Part shown: positions 1 through 6,887 of the stretch, one piece after another
Position numbering within the stretch: the first letter of the stretch is position 1
Layout: the number at the start of each line of letters is the position of its first letter
Source of the DNA: a virus
Length of the DNA stretch: 50,284 nucleotides
Virus record (IMG/VR): IMGVR_UViG_3300046028_002248
Location: 1-50,284 of that record
Reading direction: 5' to 3' (one strand)
Position numbers and translations under genes: made by a program
The notes under the pieces: generated by a model
What the model saw: only the letters and a program-made list of their open reading frames with translations
What the model was told of the DNA's origin: nothing
The model's database searches: none

Positions 1-312
1 TCTGTTTGCCTTGGTAACATTGTAGATCAAAGCGCACCGCGCTGTCACTGCCGCACCAAAAGCTGCATTGTTAAAGTTCACGTATGCGGTGTAGCCATCC
101 GAATTAATGGTCACGCCAGTCAACGCAATCCCACCTGCCACATAACCACCGCCCGTCACTTCATTGGTAACGCTATAAACCGTTGTGGCTTCGTTTAAAT
201 CTGCGCTAGCTGTGTACAGAGCGATATTGAACGTGTCTGTCGTAAAGTCATGCACGGCCTGATACAGCTCCTTTTTGAAGCTGGTGGTTTGCGTTTGGAC
301 AATAGAACTCAT
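1..312 (-). CDS. Phage structural-type protein, 3' end cut by window edge
   Basis: The first 104 residues are visible; the gene runs off the left edge. It starts with MSSIVQTQTTSFKKEL and continues as a beta-rich, Ala/Thr/Gly-rich chain with no charged core, as in small virion proteins. Its ATG overlaps the TGA of the upstream adaptor gene (ATGA at 309-312), so it is translationally coupled to it and is the last visible gene of the head/neck operon. The family is a recurrent hypothetical protein placed next to adaptor genes in related podoviruses, from memory. The exact role is unknown; a neck or tail component is an inference from position only. Confidence 0.75.
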   Translation of the reverse strand, partial: MSSIVQTQTTSFKKELYQAVHDFTTDTFNIALYTASADLNEATTVYSVTNEVTGGGYVAGGIALTGVTINSDGYTAYVNFNNAAFGAAVTARCALIYNVTKANR

Positions 313-959
313 GAAACTTGAACCCTAACCTGACCGTCGCGATAAGCATCCATACGCTGTTTGCCATCACCCAAGTTCTTGAGCAGAGCAATCGCCTGCA
401 CATAGCGATCTTGATACAACTTCACCATGTCTGCCTCACCCTTCATGTAGGTGACTGCCTCGCACATCGTTCCATACAACAATGCAGAGTCAAAGTTATC
501 ACCCAACCAAGTCTGGCCAGCAGTCACAATGGATTCTGGGTAGTAATAGAAATGCAACTCAACACCGTAGTTGGTGTTGGGTGTAGGGCCAAGAATAAAT
601 GACAACTCTTTGGAATCAGATGTTGACGGGCCAAAGATGGCGTAGTGCTTTGGAAGACCCGTTGCAGATGAACTTGGATATGCTTCACGGATGAAGTTCA
701 CATCTTTGTTTAACAAATAAACATAGTCGCCGTTGGTGTCAATCACTGCCAAAGAATATGTAGACAGGAAGTCGCCGGGAGCGGATAAATATTTATTGTT
801 TGCCGACAAAGTACCCGTCATGTTTCTACGCAAATTGGCGATCTGAACAGTGTTGTAAATACGCTGCTCCGCCTGCCGAATGAACGTGTCCATATCCACC
901 GTGGGAAACGTGTTCTCACAGTAATCTGAAACCAACGTGACGAGTTCGTTGTATGTCAT
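309..959 (-). CDS. Head-tail adaptor-like protein (SU10-adaptor type)
   Basis: 216 residues. The N-terminal helices (MTYNELVTLVSDYCENTFP, then the FIRQAEQRIYNTVQ segment), a beta middle with LGPTP and a tyrosine run in HFYYYPE, and a C-terminal helix pair (LLYGTMCEAVTYMKGE, then LYQDRYVQAIALLKNL) match the pattern of podovirus adaptors that bind beneath the portal. It lies between small virion-type genes and overlaps both neighbours by ATGA. The larger 309-residue protein at 1799-2728 has a similar helical frame, so this phage appears to encode two adaptor-like proteins. The family assignment is from motif memory; the role in the neck is inferred. Confidence 0.72.
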   Translation of the reverse strand: MTYNELVTLVSDYCENTFPTVDMDTFIRQAEQRIYNTVQIANLRRNMTGTLSANNKYLSAPGDFLSTYSLAVIDTNGDYVYLLNKDVNFIREAYPSSSATGLPKHYAIFGPSTSDSKELSFILGPTPNTNYGVELHFYYYPESIVTAGQTWLGDNFDSALLYGTMCEAVTYMKGEADMVKLYQDRYVQAIALLKNLGDGKQRMDAYRDGQVRVQVS

Positions 960-1219
960 GCCATCGGGCCTCTAGACATAAAGCCTTTGGTAGCTGCACC
1001 TGCGCCACGCATTTTGATACCAGAAGTTTTTGGTTCACCACCAGAAGATTTATTGATGTTGCCTACAGTCATATCAACTGTATCAGCACGGCTTCTGTTA
1101 GGACCAGAGCCAGGATTCTCTTTAGGAGCAACCTTCTCGCCCTTCATTGTGTGCGGAGGAGCGTAGACTTTGGCATCGCCAACTTCTTTACCCATCATCA
1201 TTTTGCTGTATTTAGCCAT
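956..1219 (-). CDS. Small basic protein with Gly-rich C terminus
   Basis: 87 residues, very basic and rich in Lys, Gly and Ser. The N terminus is MAKYSKMMMGKEVGDAKVYA and the C terminus reads KMRGAGAATKGFMSRGPMA. The C-terminal stretch recalls the Gly/Lys tails of the other small proteins at 1.2-4.5 kb but lacks the DGIA/RGKT core. The stop overlaps the adaptor start (ATGA). No enzymatic motif is visible; low hydrophobicity excludes a membrane protein. Probably a minor virion or DNA-associated protein, judged only by composition and location. Confidence 0.7.
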   Translation of the reverse strand: MAKYSKMMMGKEVGDAKVYAPPHTMKGEKVAPKENPGSGPNRSRADTVDMTVGNINKSSGGEPKTSGIKMRGAGAATKGFMSRGPMA

Positions 1220-1220
1220 G

Positions 1221-1406
1221 TTAGCCTCGCTTTTGGTTGTTTGCGCGAGCCATGTTACGGCCTACTTTACGCATTTCCATGCCAGTTACGCCGGCAGACT
1301 TCTTGCCGCCTTTTGTTTCTTTTGCAGAAGGACCGCTGTTAGGAAAGATTTGAACATCAGTCTTACCTTTTTTAGCGACACCGTCTGCTGATCGTGTATA
1401 TGCCAT
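1221..1406 (-). CDS. Small basic protein carrying the DGxAxxGKT motif at its N terminus
   Basis: 61 residues. It opens with MAYTRSADGVAKKGKTDVQIF, an N-terminal version of the motif found at the C terminus of four proteins at 2977-4507. It ends with EMRKVGRNMARANNQKRG, a tail I recall from other small phage proteins. One base separates it from the next gene. No hydrophobic segment or enzymatic motif is seen. It is probably a virion-associated or assembly-related small protein of unknown function. Confidence 0.7.
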   Translation of the reverse strand: MAYTRSADGVAKKGKTDVQIFPNSGPSAKETKGGKKSAGVTGMEMRKVGRNMARANNQKRG

Positions 1407-1415
1407 TTTTAGCTC

Positions 1416-1799
1416 CTATGAAACTGTTACTGTACCAACAAATGTTGTTGCAACCAAGTAGTTGGGCGTTAAATACGCATCAAAACTACTAGATCCACCC
1501 ACCGGAAACCAACCCCACTGGATGTCCCGTGAGCCACCAGTCAAATTACCCGCAGTATTCAAGCCCGCAGTCACATACGTTGTGTCTGGCCGTGGCTGAT
1601 ACAAAGCCTGCGGATCATTAACTGGATACATTCCTAACTGTAACTGAGGCTGGTCAGGATCCCAGCAAGCATCACATACTTTAAGTTGATAAAGCTTGGT
1701 CTTGATGACCTCCATCTTTAACTGCTTTAACTTGTAACGCTGACCACACCGATCACATTCAGCAATAGCATATTTACCGGATGCAAATGGAGTTGTCAT
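1416..1799 (-). CDS. Zinc-ribbon-type small structural protein
   Basis: 127 residues. Two CxxC pairs (C15/C18 in AECDRCGQRY and C42/C45 in KVCDACWDP) form a probable zinc knuckle, followed by a Pro/Gln-rich stretch and a beta-rich C terminus ending GTVTVS. The DRCGxRYKLKxLK and KVCxxCWDPxxPQ pattern recurs beside adaptor genes in podovirus head-neck operons. Its start overlaps the adaptor stop (TAATG). Zinc binding is inferred from cysteine spacing; a neck or head-completion role is inferred from position. Confidence 0.8.
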   Translation of the reverse strand: MTTPFASGKYAIAECDRCGQRYKLKQLKMEVIKTKLYQLKVCDACWDPDQPQLQLGMYPVNDPQALYQPRPDTTYVTAGLNTAGNLTGGSRDIQWGWFPVGGSSSFDAYLTPNYLVATTFVGTVTVS

Positions 1800-2728
1800 T
1801 AAGAACCACCACCAATAAACGCTATACGAGGCACCAACCTCAGTGTAGCCTTTTCCCTATCTTCTTGAGCCGCTAGAGCATACTGTTCGTCATAGACTCT
1901 TTTGAGCATATCCAAACGGCCTTGTAGTTCAGGCACCTTCATGGCTATGTAATAGGCTAATCCGGCCGCTACACAAGGCAGGAATCGGAAATTCATATCA
2001 GATGTCTGTACACCGGCACCAGCGTCTTGGATGCGGCGCATTCTGTAATACACAAACTGGTACTGCTGTGAGTTATCGGGTGTAGGCCAGACAGTAACGG
2101 CAGGAAGTTGGGGCACAAACACCGCAGTTCCACTTGTCTGTGCGGCAGCTGTCGTATTATTCTGGCCACGGAACACCCCGCCCAGCACATTACCGCTGAT
2201 GTATGTGTAGTAAATGTCTTCAGTGCCTAAACGAATAAATCCAGACCCAGCTAGTCCAACCACCGTACTAAGCGTGATTGATGTGTCGCTTGATGTAATG
2301 TTTCCACTAAGTACAGCGGTAGTAGGATTAGTTTCACCAGACAAACGCTGAATCCAAACTTGGATCGGCCTGCCTTGAACCAACTTGTTAGGGATCGTTG
2401 CATAAGTAGAAACGCTAATGCGGGTAATGCTCAAGTCTGCTTGAGTAGAAGCGTTATTTGCTTGTGTTCGGATCACATGGTCCAGCAAGTCAATCGTATC
2501 TGTAGGCAAAGCGTATGTGGCCAATCCGGGAGTCAGAGTAATAGTCCCTGTCTCAATCGTCCACATATTGATGCCACGATTAGCCCACTCAATGGTCATC
2601 AGGTTGAGAGAACGGCGAGCTGTGCGTAAGTCATAACCAGTACGCATCTCACGGCCAGCTCTCTCCCACGCCTCTTCAGCAAGCTCGGTGAACTCCATGT
2701 TAAAGGCTGTGGTTCCTGTAGTGGTCAT
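1799..2728 (-). CDS. Head-tail adaptor-like protein with inserted beta domain
   Basis: 309 residues. N-terminal helices (FTELAEEAWERAGREMRTG, then TARRSLNLMTIEWANRGIN) and C-terminal helices (GLAYYIAMKVPELQGRLDML, then YDEQYALAAQEDREKA) make the adaptor frame. Between about residues 130 and 205 sits a Ser/Thr/Gly-rich beta insertion with an IRLGTEDIYYTYISGN and GVFRGQNNTTAA pattern, a module I recall from phage tail and fibre proteins. The start overlaps the preceding stop (ATGA). It probably docks on the portal to begin the tail. Family recognition is by motif; the insertion could be surface-exposed, which is inference. Confidence 0.8.
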   Translation of the reverse strand: MTTTGTTAFNMEFTELAEEAWERAGREMRTGYDLRTARRSLNLMTIEWANRGINMWTIETGTITLTPGLATYALPTDTIDLLDHVIRTQANNASTQADLSITRISVSTYATIPNKLVQGRPIQVWIQRLSGETNPTTAVLSGNITSSDTSITLSTVVGLAGSGFIRLGTEDIYYTYISGNVLGGVFRGQNNTTAAAQTSGTAVFVPQLPAVTVWPTPDNSQQYQFVYYRMRRIQDAGAGVQTSDMNFRFLPCVAAGLAYYIAMKVPELQGRLDMLKRVYDEQYALAAQEDREKATLRLVPRIAFIGGGS

Positions 2729-2973
2729 TTCTTAGCCGTCTTTGCAGAATTAATGAACGCTTGAGCTGTAGGCGCGCCTTTAGAACCCGGCTTACGCATC
2801 TTCTCTTTAGAGCCAGCTGCGATACGTTTCCTCTTGGCGTTAATGTTGGCATACAAACCAACAGGACCGCCATCGGCGTACTCGGTAAAGTCGGTGTCAT
2901 CCCTACGCTCTTTGCGTACACCTTTGGGCATCTTAGAGGCGCGCATAGCACCCATTCCACGGCTTGCCATCAT
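2725..2973 (-). CDS. Small lysine-rich protein (GLYANINAKRKRI family)
   Basis: 82 residues with a strongly basic C-terminal half. The signature YANINAKRKRIAAGSKEKMR and the closing PTAQAFINSAKTAKK are typical of a widespread but uncharacterised small phage protein that occurs among head genes. The Lys/Arg density would suit nucleic-acid binding or an internal head protein, but neither is shown. The end overlaps the adaptor start by ATGA. A stretch ADGGPVGLY precedes the basic part, echoing the DG motifs of its neighbours. Confidence 0.75.
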   Translation of the reverse strand: MMASRGMGAMRASKMPKGVRKERRDDTDFTEYADGGPVGLYANINAKRKRIAAGSKEKMRKPGSKGAPTAQAFINSAKTAKK

Positions 2974-2976
2974 GAT

Positions 2977-3285
2977 TTAGCACATCTTTCCGCGAGTTTT
3001 ACCACGCTCAGCAATACCATCACCACGCTTAGAAGCAGTCATGCCGCCGCTGGCTTTCTTGACAACCTTCTTCTTAGGAGCCGCTGAACCCCCATCTACA
3101 TCTTGAGGGGGCTTCATGCCTTCAGTGAAGATGCCGCGATTCATTTTACGATCATAGTCGGCCAGCTCTTTGGCTGTAGGACCGCCTTGACGACCACGGC
3201 CGGCGCCAGCTTGATCGCGCATACGATCTTCAATCTCCAGCTCCATGTCAGTGGTGCCTTTGTATGTGTATGGGACTTCGGCCAT
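2977..3285 (-). CDS. Small protein with C-terminal DGIAxRGKTRGKM tail (copy 1)
   Basis: 102 residues. An acidic to mixed N-terminal half (YKGTTDMELEIEDRMRDQ) is followed by a Lys-rich linker (APKKKVVKKASGG) and the tail SKRGDGIAERGKTRGKMC. The tail is shared with proteins at 3660-4220 and 4238-4507 and in diverged form at 3295-3660 and 1221-1406; the bodies are unrelated to each other. Function unknown. The recurrence at the extreme C terminus suggests a targeting or assembly peptide (inference). Confidence 0.75.
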   Translation of the reverse strand: MAEVPYTYKGTTDMELEIEDRMRDQAGAGRGRQGGPTAKELADYDRKMNRGIFTEGMKPPQDVDGGSAAPKKKVVKKASGGMTASKRGDGIAERGKTRGKMC

Positions 3286-3294
3286 ATCAGCTCC

Positions 3295-3660
3295 TTAACA
3301 CTTTCCGCCGCCGCGCTTCATCACAATTTGAGTGCCTTTGGTTTTGCCTTTAGTGGCAACGCCATCAGCCGCTTTTGTATAGCCGCCCTTTGCATAGGCC
3401 ATACCGCCCATGTTTAGTTTGGTCATAGGCGCGCCTTTGTGCAAACGGCCTTCGTGTTTGTTGACGGCCTTCTGCATCATCTTCTTGTCCATTTTTACGT
3501 CTTCGTGTTTCATATCGCCACCTTTAGAAAATTTACGGCCTTTATCAGCCTCATTAAACTCTTTACCCACAGACTGTGGGACGCCTGCTTTCTTAGCAAA
3601 CGCTGGGTTATGAGCCACCGCCGCCATGAAATTATGTTGAGCTTTACTCTTGCTTGGCAT
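3295..3660 (-). CDS. Small basic protein, PSKSKxQHNFM type
   Basis: 121 residues. The N terminus MPSKSKAQHNFMAAVAHNP and the following VPQSVGKEFNEADKGRKF are a recurrent domain in phages, related to the short PAKSKAQ-type proteins. The middle is His/Lys/Met-rich (KHEDVKMDKKMMQKAVNKHE). The end, YTKAADGVATKGKTKGTQ, is a diverged copy of the DGIAxRGKT motif followed by nine more residues. Its start overlaps the preceding stop as TAATG. Role unknown; the composition suggests a nucleic-acid-associated or internal capsid protein. Confidence 0.75.
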   Translation of the reverse strand: MPSKSKAQHNFMAAVAHNPAFAKKAGVPQSVGKEFNEADKGRKFSKGGDMKHEDVKMDKKMMQKAVNKHEGRLHKGAPMTKLNMGGMAYAKGGYTKAADGVATKGKTKGTQIVMKRGGGKC

Positions 3661-4220
3661 TAGATCATCTTTCCACGAGTTTTGCCACGCTGAGCTATTC
3701 CATCACCACGACTAGAAGCAGAAACTTTACCGCCACGTTTAAAATTCTTAGGACTCTCTTCTTCTACTTCTCTTCTAAACTTATCGGTTTCCATATCTGA
3801 TAAACGTTGCTTAGCGCCTGAAGACAGTTCTACCTTGTCTCTATCATTAACTAATTTATCAATTATTTTGCCCAAGCCAGACTTATCAACTATTTTTTTG
3901 CCTGCGCCTGTCTCTTCATCAATGTATTGACCAAGTTTTGTACCAGCGCCTAAAGCATGGCCAGCTAAACCAGCACGGCCCATAGAACGCAACATTGCAC
4001 GACCAGCTGCATCACGTTGTGACACATTACCTAAAGGAGATCTACGGCGTGAATCTGTTTGAGCTGGGCTTTCATTGTTACTTCTAACAATCCTATCCAA
4101 ATCAGAATTTTGCGAAGCAATAACGTCTTCAAGCAAATTTGGTGTCAAATCTTGTGCGTTTGTTTGGTTAGGCGAACGATAGTCGTAACCTGGTCTTGCT
4201 GGTCTATTAAGGCGTCCCAT
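3660..4220 (-). CDS. Virion-type protein with C-terminal DGIAxRGKTRGKM tail (copy 2)
   Basis: 186 residues, not recognised as a whole. The N-terminal 75 residues are polar and Asn/Arg-rich. Residues 75-130 are Gly/Ala-rich (RAMLRSMGRAGLAGHALGAG) and may form an amphipathic helix. The chain ends with VSASSRGDGIAQRGKTRGKM plus Ile, nearly the same as the 89-residue protein downstream. The last 75 bases of both genes are clearly similar at the DNA level, which points to duplication of the tail module. Function unknown. Confidence 0.72.
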   Translation of the reverse strand: MGRLNRPARPGYDYRSPNQTNAQDLTPNLLEDVIASQNSDLDRIVRSNNESPAQTDSRRRSPLGNVSQRDAAGRAMLRSMGRAGLAGHALGAGTKLGQYIDEETGAGKKIVDKSGLGKIIDKLVNDRDKVELSSGAKQRLSDMETDKFRREVEEESPKNFKRGGKVSASSRGDGIAQRGKTRGKMI

Positions 4221-4237
4221 CTTGCGTTCCTTTAAAT

Positions 4238-4507
4238 TTAAACCATTTTCCCACGAGTCTTACCACGTTGAGCAATACCATCAGCGCGTTTAGAAGCGGA
4301 AACGTTGCCGCCTTTATTAAACTTTTTGGTCCAGCTCACTCCATATCCCTTGCCAACTTTGGCAGGCGATAACGTGCCTCCAGCTAAAGGCAGGCTTACG
4401 GCATCGCGAAGGCTTCTGCCAAGTGATGATGGCTCCCCAAAATTTGGTGTGCCTTCGCTTCTGGGTGGCGGCGGTGGCGGGGGTGGTGCAGGATTTCCAT
4501 TTGACAT
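4238..4507 (-). CDS. Proline-rich small protein with C-terminal DGIAxRGKTRGKM tail (copy 3)
   Basis: 89 residues. A run of eight prolines near the N terminus (after SNGNPA) is followed by a Gly/Ser-rich spacer and the tail VSASKRADGIAQRGKTRGKM plus Val. There is no hydrophobic segment. It sits between a membrane-anchored coiled-coil protein and the 186-residue protein sharing its tail. The poly-Pro stretch may serve as a stiff spacer or binding site; nothing in the sequence fixes a function. Confidence 0.7.
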   Translation of the reverse strand: MSNGNPAPPPPPPPPRSEGTPNFGEPSSLGRSLRDAVSLPLAGGTLSPAKVGKGYGVSWTKKFNKGGNVSASKRADGIAQRGKTRGKMV

Positions 4508-4513
4508 GATTAG

Positions 4514-4759
4514 TTATCCTTTTTGAATAAGCTGGTCAATTTTTGCTTCAAGTTTGTTAAAGCGTTGGTCAATGTGGTTTGTAATGCGGTCAACTTCTGC
4601 TTGAGTAACGTTATCACGGGCAACCTCCTCACGGGTTTTGTTGAGCAATATAGTAATACGAGCCAGTTCCCTGAACTTCTCATTCACTATATAGCCCATA
4701 ACTGACATTAACAGTGTTAATGTGGCCGACCAAACTGTATTCAGATCTAGCATTTCCAT
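4514..4759 (-). CDS. Small membrane protein with coiled coil (holin- or spanin-like layout)
   Basis: 81 residues. Residues 8-25 (TVWSATLTLLMSVMGYIV) form a single transmembrane segment; the rest is a charged helix with heptad character (VDRITNHIDQRFNKLEAKI). This layout recurs in small phage proteins often guessed to be holins, but nothing here proves lysis activity. The start overlaps the end of the preceding gene by 13 bases; a second ATG at 4753 is possible. A copy of the genome's five-fold palindrome (4705-4723) lies inside the transmembrane codons. Confidence 0.65.
   Translation of the reverse strand: MEMLDLNTVWSATLTLLMSVMGYIVNEKFRELARITILLNKTREEVARDNVTQAEVDRITNHIDQRFNKLEAKIDQLIQKG
4705..4723. 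promoter_or_regulatory. Palindrome copy 1 (ACATTAACA-N1-TGTTAATGT)
   Basis: Perfect 9-bp arms around one central base. This copy is inside the coding sequence of the small membrane protein and encodes Thr-Leu-Thr-Leu-Leu-Met. It is base-for-base the same as copy 5 at 40879-40897. Proposed as a protein-binding site because identical arms recur at five loci. Confidence 0.7.
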
Positions 4760-4992
4760 TTCCTCAATGCCTTATTGATTCGTGAATCTGGATCTTTGGC
4801 TGTTTTTGAGCTGGTATTTTTCTTCTTCATGCCTTCCATCCGGGCACAGAATGAGTCTTTTCGAGCTCCGCCTTCCGGCTGGGGAGGTTTCAAGTTCATG
4901 CCTTGCTTTTTGGCGGAGGCGCGACCCTTGGCATTTAAGCCACCAGTCGGACTCTTTCCCTCTTTCCTCTGCCATGCCGGACTCTTAGCCAT
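4747..4992 (-). CDS. DUF6321-like small basic protein
   Basis: 81 residues starting MAKSPAWQRKEGK. The pattern KSPTGGLNAKGRASAKKQ, then NLKPPQPEG and KDSFCARMEGM, matches the DUF6321 family of small phage proteins as I remember it; its function is unknown. The start at 4992 was chosen over a longer open frame because the family begins at MAKSPAW. It overlaps the upstream gene end by 8 bases and the downstream gene start by 13, so expression is coupled. The high Lys/Arg content suggests nucleic-acid contact (inference). Confidence 0.78.
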   Translation of the reverse strand: MAKSPAWQRKEGKSPTGGLNAKGRASAKKQGMNLKPPQPEGGARKDSFCARMEGMKKKNTSSKTAKDPDSRINKALRKWKC

Positions 4993-5278
4993 AGAACACC
5001 GTAACTTTTGCCGCATTGGGCGCTGTACCGGGAACCGTAATGTGAATGTCTGTTGTGAACAGAATGCCTTGGCCGGGAATAGGCAAACTGATTGGTTGAG
5101 TGCCTGTACCAATATTGAAGCGCAAGCGAATAGTGCCGCTGGCACCCCCATCACGAAAGATAATATCCCCGGCCGTGCCTCCAGAGATGCACTGGTAACC
5201 TTTGAGTCGGTTGCGACCAGACACAGCAGTGCCTGTCGCCTCAATGTGCGCCGATAAAACGTCTGTTTGCATACCCAT
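4985..5278 (-). CDS. Small beta-rich virion protein
   Basis: 97 residues from the ATG at 5278, which follows an AGGAG box seven bases upstream; a TTG at 5284 is the alternative. The chain is beta-rich: MQTDVLSAHIEATGTAVSGR, then a GDIIFRDGGASGTIRLRF core and IPGQGILF. The RDGGASGTxxL signature recurs in a small structural family next to capsid genes. It lies directly after a terminator that follows the 161-residue decoration protein, so it is probably made at a lower level. Role unknown; head decoration is plausible. Confidence 0.75.
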   Translation of the reverse strand: MGMQTDVLSAHIEATGTAVSGRNRLKGYQCISGGTAGDIIFRDGGASGTIRLRFNIGTGTQPISLPIPGQGILFTTDIHITVPGTAPNAAKVTVFYG

Positions 5279-5292
5279 AATCAATCTCCTTT

Positions 5293-5314
5293 AAAAAAGG
5301 GGCCGAAGCCCCCT
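5293..5314 (-). terminator. Rho-independent terminator after the 161-aa decoration gene
   Basis: Read on the minus strand: GGGGC-TTCG-GCCCC followed by six T. It lies between the stop at 5322 and the next gene start at 5278, so it should limit transcription from the capsid/decoration segment into the genes further down. Confidence 0.85.
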
Positions 5315-5321
5315 AGACTAA

Positions 5322-5807
5322 TTAAGCAGTAGCTGGGTTAGCAGCGCCATCAGAACCCTTAACAACGTACTGGCAGGTAACTGTAGCCGCACCGCCACTG
5401 GCTGTACCAGCGCAAGCGTAGATCACTTGCACGATCAGGTCAGTAGAACCAACGTTCAAAAGAGTACCAAGTTGCGCGGCAGTCAACGTAGTGGTTGCAC
5501 GGCCAGTCGCCAAAGGTGTAGTTGTAGCACCACCAACTGTGGCCAATGAAGAGCCACCAGAAGTCTGGATGGTGATTGTGTTACCAGTCGTACCAGCGTA
5601 AGCAGTCGTAATGTCAACAAAGAAGTTTATAATCTGTGCGCCAGCTGGGATGACAAACAAAGTTCTAGCGGTTGTATCGCTAACAGTGGTTGCGCCAGTT
5701 TGGCAAACAACAGTAGCGCCCATGTTGCGGATCGTGCCAGCTGTGGTGCCTGTTGTGTTTTTAACAGTGCCCAAGAGCCAAGGGCCAAGGTGAGTTGCGA
5801 ATCCCAT
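5322..5807 (-). CDS. Probable head decoration or virion protein
   Basis: 161 residues, almost uncharged, rich in Thr, Gly, Ala and Val. It begins MGFATHLGPWLLGTVKNTTG and ends VVKGSDGAANPATA. The composition and the predicted beta strands match capsid decoration or spike proteins of podoviruses. The gene stands alone between two TTCG-loop terminators (5293-5314 and 5927-5953) and has its own consensus-like promoter, which suggests a high-copy structural protein. The exact role is inferred from composition and context; no specific family is established. Confidence 0.72.
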   Translation of the reverse strand: MGFATHLGPWLLGTVKNTTGTTAGTIRNMGATVVCQTGATTVSDTTARTLFVIPAGAQIINFFVDITTAYAGTTGNTITIQTSGGSSLATVGGATTTPLATGRATTTLTAAQLGTLLNVGSTDLIVQVIYACAGTASGGAATVTCQYVVKGSDGAANPATA

Positions 5808-5831
5808 GATATTTCCTTACATACAAGTTAA

Positions 5832-5874
5832 GTGCATCAGTCTGTATGTCGTCAGCCGGGACTGCTTGATGCAC
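5832..5874 (-). other. Stem-loop in the 5' leader of the decoration gene
   Basis: GTGCATCA (5832-5839) pairs with TGATGCAC (5867-5874), with an inner AGTC/GACT pairing. It lies between the promoter and the start codon at 5807 on the minus-strand transcript. It could stabilise the mRNA or affect translation; the function is inferred. Confidence 0.6.
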
Positions 5875-5896
5875 CGGATAAGCCCGGATTAATATG

Positions 5897-5925
5897 TTTA
5901 TACCACTCAAATAAATACAATGCAA
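5897..5925 (-). promoter_or_regulatory. Sigma70-type promoter for the decoration gene
   Basis: On the minus strand, TTGCAT (5920-5925), a 17-base spacer and TATAAA (5897-5902), with TGG just before the -10 giving an extended -10. It lies directly after the capsid terminator, so it restarts transcription for the downstream structural genes. Confidence 0.75.
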
Positions 5926-5926
5926 C

Positions 5927-5953
5927 AAAAAAGGGAGCCGAAGCCCCCTTTTT
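5927..5953 (-). terminator. Rho-independent terminator after the major capsid gene
   Basis: On the minus strand, AAAAAGGGGGC-TTCG-GCTCCCTTTTTT, a stem of about eleven pairs with one G-T, capped by a TTCG tetraloop and followed by T. It starts 13 bases after the capsid stop. Confidence 0.9.
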
Positions 5954-5965
5954 CTTTGCCGCTGA

Positions 5966-6874
5966 TTAAGCACCAGCAGAGCCGAACATACCCAGAGGAT
6001 CTGACCAGCCAAAAGAATAACGCTCGCGAGACTTGTAACGAACGTTACCAGTGTCGAAATCGCCGTCCATGGAGTTAGCCAAGGGTGAACGAACAAAGTG
6101 CTTCATGCCGTTAGGAACGTCTGTGGTCAAGAACCAAGCGTTAGTATCGGTTAAGAAGTGGTTAACGCAGTAACCTTCAGAAACTGAACCGTTGTTCTTA
6201 ATTGCGTTAATGTCGTTGTCAGTTGTACCAACGCGCAACTCGGTTTCGAGCAGGCGGGTCGCAACGAATTGCAATGAAGAAGGAACAACCAATTTCTTTG
6301 GTTTAGCTGCGATCAACAAGCCACGCTCGTCTGTCCACAAGCTGATTTGAATAACGGCGGCTTCCAAGGAAGTCTCGTTTAAGTCGGCTGGTGTAGAGGG
6401 AACGTTACTGTTAGTACCGCCATTGATCAAAGGATGTGATGCACTGAACAATGCAACGCCGTCACCACCAGGGTAAGCGCTAGAGAAACCGTTGTTCAAC
6501 ACAGCGGCAGCTTTAACTTGCTTGGTGTATGCCATAGCGCGGGCCAAAGCTTTTGTGTAACGAGCAGACAAAGAGTCATACAAGTTATCTTCGATAGCTT
6601 CTTCAGTCAAGCTGAAGCCCAAAGCAATGGTTTCGTGGTTGTATCGAGCAGTCCATGCTTCCTGTGCATTGTCATAGCTGATGGCAGAGCCTTCATTTTT
6701 GACTGGTGCGGCAGAGAAGCCAGAGAGTTTAGTCTCTTCTTCGAAGCTACGCTCTGATGTCTCAGTTTCGTAGATCTCTTTGTGCTCTTGATCATAGGTA
6801 GCGTACTGCAGACCGAACAAAGCGTTCAGACCGGGGAGCAACTCTTTAAGCAGTTGTGCGCGTGAAATAGCCAT
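5966..6874 (-). CDS. Major capsid protein
   Basis: 302 residues, a usual length for a phage HK97-fold capsid without a long delta domain. Recognised by MAISRAQLLKELLPGLNALF, the SERSFEEETKLSGFSAA N-arm region, ARYNHETIALGFSLTEEAIE, the LARAMAYTKQVKAAAVLNN spine helix, LFSASHPL, and the closing ERYSFGWSDPLGMFGSAGA. This set is familiar from major capsid proteins of many environmental podoviruses. It follows scaffold and a 272-residue decoration-type gene and is followed at once by a strong terminator, as expected for a very abundant product. HK97 fold is inferred from family knowledge. Confidence 0.9.
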   Translation of the reverse strand: MAISRAQLLKELLPGLNALFGLQYATYDQEHKEIYETETSERSFEEETKLSGFSAAPVKNEGSAISYDNAQEAWTARYNHETIALGFSLTEEAIEDNLYDSLSARYTKALARAMAYTKQVKAAAVLNNGFSSAYPGGDGVALFSASHPLINGGTNSNVPSTPADLNETSLEAAVIQISLWTDERGLLIAAKPKKLVVPSSLQFVATRLLETELRVGTTDNDINAIKNNGSVSEGYCVNHFLTDTNAWFLTTDVPNGMKHFVRSPLANSMDGDFDTGNVRYKSRERYSFGWSDPLGMFGSAGA

Positions 6875-6887
6875 GGTAAGTTACTCC

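Noticed and set aside
4747-5244. Longer 165-residue reading of the DUF6321-like gene
   Set aside because: Its first 84 residues are the wrong frame of the 97-residue gene upstream; the family itself starts at MAKSPAW (4992).
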